Assembly: GCF_002967765.1 (NCBI RefSeq) | Contig: NZ_PUHY01000004.1 | Span: 310,001-374,000 of the forward strand | Direction of reading: 5' to 3' | Source: Blastopirellula marina | GTDB taxonomy: Bacteria; Planctomycetota; Planctomycetia; Pirellulales; Pirellulaceae | Length of the DNA stretch: 64,000 nt | Shown here: in pieces, positions 61,437 through 64,000 of the stretch | Layout: every line of letters begins with the position of its first letter | Position numbering within the stretch: the first letter of the stretch is position 1 | Translations under genes and position numbers: made by a program | The notes under the pieces: model-generated | Told to the model about the DNA's origin: nothing | Database searches by the model: none | The model's input: the letters and a program-made list of their open reading frames with translations, nothing else

Positions 61437-62474
61437 CTAGGTCGATTCACGGACGATTAGTTTGGGCCGGATAACACGCAAGCGATCTGATGCGTTGAGC
61501 GTTCCGGCCAACGACTCTTCCACGAGATCTAACGCTTGCTTGGCATAATCGGCGTGACATTGGTCAATCGTCGTCAGGCCTGGCTCAATAACATCGGCGA
61601 TGTCGAGGTTGTCGTAACCGGTAACCGCCAAGTCGCCCGGCACGGAATAGCCATGTCGCTGTAATCCTTGCATGATGCGGACCGCCCATTCATCGTTCGA
61701 GGCAATGATGGCGTCCGCCTCGTTCTTGATGACGAGTTTCTGAATGCAATCGTCAATTGCTTCTCGCGATGGTTTCTGCGTAGCTTCTGGGTTCGTCCAA
61801 ACCAAGGAATTGGTCGAAGGAAGCTTGTGCCGCTTGACGTTGTCTTTCCATGCATCGCAGCGGATCGACATCAAGTGGTCCGAGGAAGACCACAGCTGAA
61901 TCGCGATTCGTTTTCGTCCACGCTCGACCAGGTGATCAACTAACTGTTCAATCGCCGACGATGTTTCGACTCGAACGCATGGCTGCGTTTTGATAATGGG
62001 TGAAGAGTGTAGGATGATGTTATCGCGTCCGCGGAACACCTTCTTCAGTTTCGGTCGAATATCATGCATCACGTCGAACATGCAGAGGATCGCATCCATG
62101 CCATGATCGGTGAAGTCGTCGAGATAAGTCTTGATCTCGTCCGGATCGTGATGCACCTGTCCGACCATTAAGCGGTAGCCACGTTTGCGAGATTCTTCTT
62201 CGATCGCTGCCAATCGCGCGGAGAACACGGCCATGTTCACCGTGTCGAGAACGACACCGATGATTTTCGTGGGCATACCTCGCAGCCGCTGGGCGGCACG
62301 ATTCGGACGATAGTCCATCTCCGCGGCGATCTTCAAGACCTTCTCGCGGGTAGCTTCTGACACGCGAACACAGTCCGCACCAGAGTTGTTAAGAATGTGC
62401 CCCACGGCGGCGCGCGAAACACCGGCCTTATTGGCGATATCCAGAAGGCGAACCTTACGTGCTTCCTCGGCCAT
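61437..62474 (-). CDS. LacI family transcriptional regulator
   Basis: The 345-residue protein has the LacI helix-turn-helix ([22 protein letters not shown], residues 8-29) with hinge [14 protein letters not shown], then a periplasmic-binding-protein-like ligand domain ([42 protein letters not shown]). It probably controls a sugar gene, most likely the Gfo/Idh/MocA gene 144 bp upstream on the same strand. The ligand is not known. Confidence 0.94.
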   Translation of the reverse strand: MAEEARKVRLLDIANKAGVSRAAVGHILNNSGADCVRVSEATREKVLKIAAEMDYRPNRAAQRLRGMPTKIIGVVLDTVNMAVFSARLAAIEEESRKRGYRLMVGQVHHDPDEIKTYLDDFTDHGMDAILCMFDVMHDIRPKLKKVFRGRDNIILHSSPIIKTQPCVRVETSSAIEQLVDHLVERGRKRIAIQLWSSSDHLMSIRCDAWKDNVKRHKLPSTNSLVWTNPEATQKPSREAIDDCIQKLVIKNEADAIIASNDEWAVRIMQGLQRHGYSVPGDLAVTGYDNLDIADVIEPGLTTIDQCHADYAKQALDLVEESLAGTLNASDRLRVIRPKLIVREST

Positions 62475-62588
62475 GCGAATTCTGGGGACTTTCTATTGGC
62501 CGAAAGACGTCACGGGCCTCCATGACGTAATTCAGCCTGGTTTTTCAATAGCAGTCCTTCAGAATACGGAATCTAACCTTATGGAATC

Positions 62589-62620
62589 AAGGCCGCCAAA
62601 TGCCGATGGCCTTTGTTTTT
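62589..62620 (+). terminator. Hairpin with T-run next to the Gfo/Idh/MocA stop
   Basis: AAGGCC and GGCCTT pair around 13 nt and are followed on the plus strand by TTGTTTTT. The flanking genes run on the minus strand, where the hairpin directly follows the stop codon at 62619 but lacks a T-run. Terminator use is uncertain. Confidence 0.35.
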
Positions 62621-64000
62621 AGACATTCTCTGGCACGACGTAGGGGGCTCGATACTCACGTCGAAGAAGCTGGTTGGCCTGTTCGCTGCTGACGAATGTC
62701 TCGGTTTTTGGGTTAATTGCCAGTGTTTCGCCCATTTGAACGCTGGCCGATGGAAGATCAACACCATTGGCCGAGAGATGTTCGAGCATGCGGCCTGCAG
62801 CATCCGTCAGCAGTGGCTGCTGGGCAACTTGTTCCGACAGCGAGTTCAAACCAATTGGCTTGCCAACCCGATGCGATATGTTGCCAAGATGGCATAATGC
62901 CGTCGAAAGGTGACCGGTTTTCACACTGCAATTGAGATCGCTTGTCTTGCGTGAGCGGACCGCTTTGGCGAAGTTTTCACGATGAAGTTGGCGACCGCCG
63001 TCGGTGCCGGTGTTGCCTGATATCTCGCGAATCGTCTTGCCAGACTTGTCGATCACTTTCCCCGTGTCGAAGCCAACGTAAGTGGCGTCTTCGCCTTCGA
63101 CGACGATGCCGTAGCTGAGGCCCATGTACTTGCAGGTATCTTTCTTTCCGGTTTCCGTTGGCAGATCGCGGATCTCGAAAGTAATGGGAGCGGTCGCGTA
63201 TTCATAACGCAAGATATGCGTGTTCGGCGTCTGCCCGTTATCGTCCCAAGCGTATCGACCACCGATGCTGCTGACACTGGTGGGGAATTCTTCGGCCCCG
63301 ATTGACCAGCGACACAAATCGAGGATATGCGGGCCGTTATTTCCCAACTCGGCATTGCCGTAGTCCCAGAACCAATGCCAGTCGTAGTGATACTTGGCAC
63401 GTTCCAACTTGGTCGGGGCTGGGCCGCACCACAAATCGTGATTGACCGTTGGAAGCGGTTTGGGCGGCGATGTTGGGCGGCCGATCGAATCGCGACGTGT
63501 CAGGTAAAGTCCTTTCACATGCATCACTTTTCCGAGAACGCCATCTTGAACTTCTTTGAAGAATTCTTGCAGGTGTGTGAAGCTTCGGCGCTGGATACCA
63601 ATCTGAACAATCCGATCATACTTCTTGGCGGCCTTCTCCATTTGGCCTGCTTCCCAGATGTTGTGCGAGCAAGGTTTCTCGGTATAGACATCCTTCCCGG
63701 CCTGGCAACCCCACACGGTTCCCAAGCCATGCCAGTGATTCGGTACGGCGAGCACAACGGCATCGACATTGGGATCGTCGTAAACACGTCGCAAATCGTC
63801 ATACTTCTTTAGCGTGTAGCCGAACTTCTTCTCGAACTCTTCTGCTCGTTTGCCGAGTGCAGCACTGTCGACATCACAAGCACCGACCACCTTTACCCCA
63901 GGTACCTTGGGGAAGCCATTCAAGTGCGTGTTGCCAATGCTATTCACGCCGATCACGACAACACGCAACTCGTCGTTGGCACTCGCCGCAAACGAGGGCG
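62619..64000 (-). CDS. Gfo/Idh/MocA family oxidoreductase (partial, N-terminus off the right edge)
   Basis: The frame runs in from base 64000 without a start: before the first Met-like TTG at 63968 the codons read PSFAASANDE, the end of a Tat or Sec signal, so the true start lies outside the window. About 460 residues are visible. The core shows VVVIGVNSIGNTH (NAD-binding), EKPCSHNIWEAG and LNGFP-type elements, then the substrate domain with HWFWDYGNAELGNNGPHIL. The family oxidises sugars; the LacI regulator downstream supports that. Confidence 0.9.
   Translation of the reverse strand, partial: PSFAASANDELRVVVIGVNSIGNTHLNGFPKVPGVKVVGACDVDSAALGKRAEEFEKKFGYTLKKYDDLRRVYDDPNVDAVVLAVPNHWHGLGTVWGCQAGKDVYTEKPCSHNIWEAGQMEKAAKKYDRIVQIGIQRRSFTHLQEFFKEVQDGVLGKVMHVKGLYLTRRDSIGRPTSPPKPLPTVNHDLWCGPAPTKLERAKYHYDWHWFWDYGNAELGNNGPHILDLCRWSIGAEEFPTSVSSIGGRYAWDDNGQTPNTHILRYEYATAPITFEIRDLPTETGKKDTCKYMGLSYGIVVEGEDATYVGFDTGKVIDKSGKTIREISGNTGTDGGRQLHRENFAKAVRSRKTSDLNCSVKTGHLSTALCHLGNISHRVGKPIGLNSLSEQVAQQPLLTDAAGRMLEHLSANGVDLPSASVQMGETLAINPKTETFVSSEQANQLLRREYRAPYVVPENV

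Overview
The window looks like a chromosomal segment of a planctomycete, most likely a marine Pirellulaceae member (Blastopirellula/Bremerella-like). This is inferred from the gene content: two DUF1559 prepilin-type proteins, two sulfatases, Tat-exported Gfo/Idh/MocA oxidoreductases, a DUF1080 hydrolase, cytochrome fusions, a Ser/Thr kinase and a GC content of roughly 50-55%. No rRNA, tRNA, CRISPR array, transposase or phage gene was recognised. Both ends cut through a gene: a ROK regulator on the left and a Gfo/Idh/MocA protein on the right.

Region 1-11.8 kb is a sugar catabolic cluster. A ROK repressor and a Tat-signal Gfo/Idh/MocA dehydrogenase diverge around a NagC/Mlc-like inverted repeat. 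A long minus-strand series follows: secreted heme c / blue-copper fusion, DUF1080 hydrolase, SGNH esterase, OMPDC-family aldolase/decarboxylase, zinc alcohol dehydrogenase, TIM-barrel isomerase and serine hydrolase. From 12 to 17.6 kb come gmd, a GT4 glycosyltransferase, a divergent NRAMP-fold transporter, a small lipoprotein and a DUF1559 protein. From 17.6 to 24.7 kb lie a noncoding region with a palindromic operator-like motif (three copies, plus a fourth at the nagB promoter), an outer-membrane barrel, nagBA, YjbQ and a second DUF1559/lipoprotein pair.

From 25 to 35.7 kb there are a GNAT acetyltransferase, an EEP phosphatase, an FAD oxidoreductase, a sulfatase, a small membrane protein, an aquaporin-arsC operon, a stand-alone FliN, a variant metallophosphoesterase and cutA. 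From 35.7 to 47 kb there are three large envelope proteins on the minus strand (AsmA-like, MscS-type channel, thioredoxin/heme/copper-monooxygenase fusion) and a second sulfatase. From 47.2 to 49.8 kb lies a MarR-SDR-pirin-DoxX operon with a repeated operator-like sequence.

From 50 to 64 kb a secreted FAD oxidoreductase is tightly linked to a membrane protein with two FMN-binding domains and two CX3CP iron-sulfur motifs, then a Ser/Thr kinase. After that come a parallel beta-helix protein, an AhpD-like protein, a DUF4261-like protein, a DUF1579 protein, a hemerythrin-like protein, a LacI regulator and the partial Gfo/Idh/MocA protein.

The theme is periplasmic degradation and oxidation of algal-type polysaccharides and amino sugars with associated electron carriers, plus stress and metal-resistance genes. 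No single undescribed system stands out with certainty. The best candidates are the palindrome family around nagB, the FAD plus double-FMN/Fe-S pair, the aquaporin-arsC pair and the multi-domain redox fusions.
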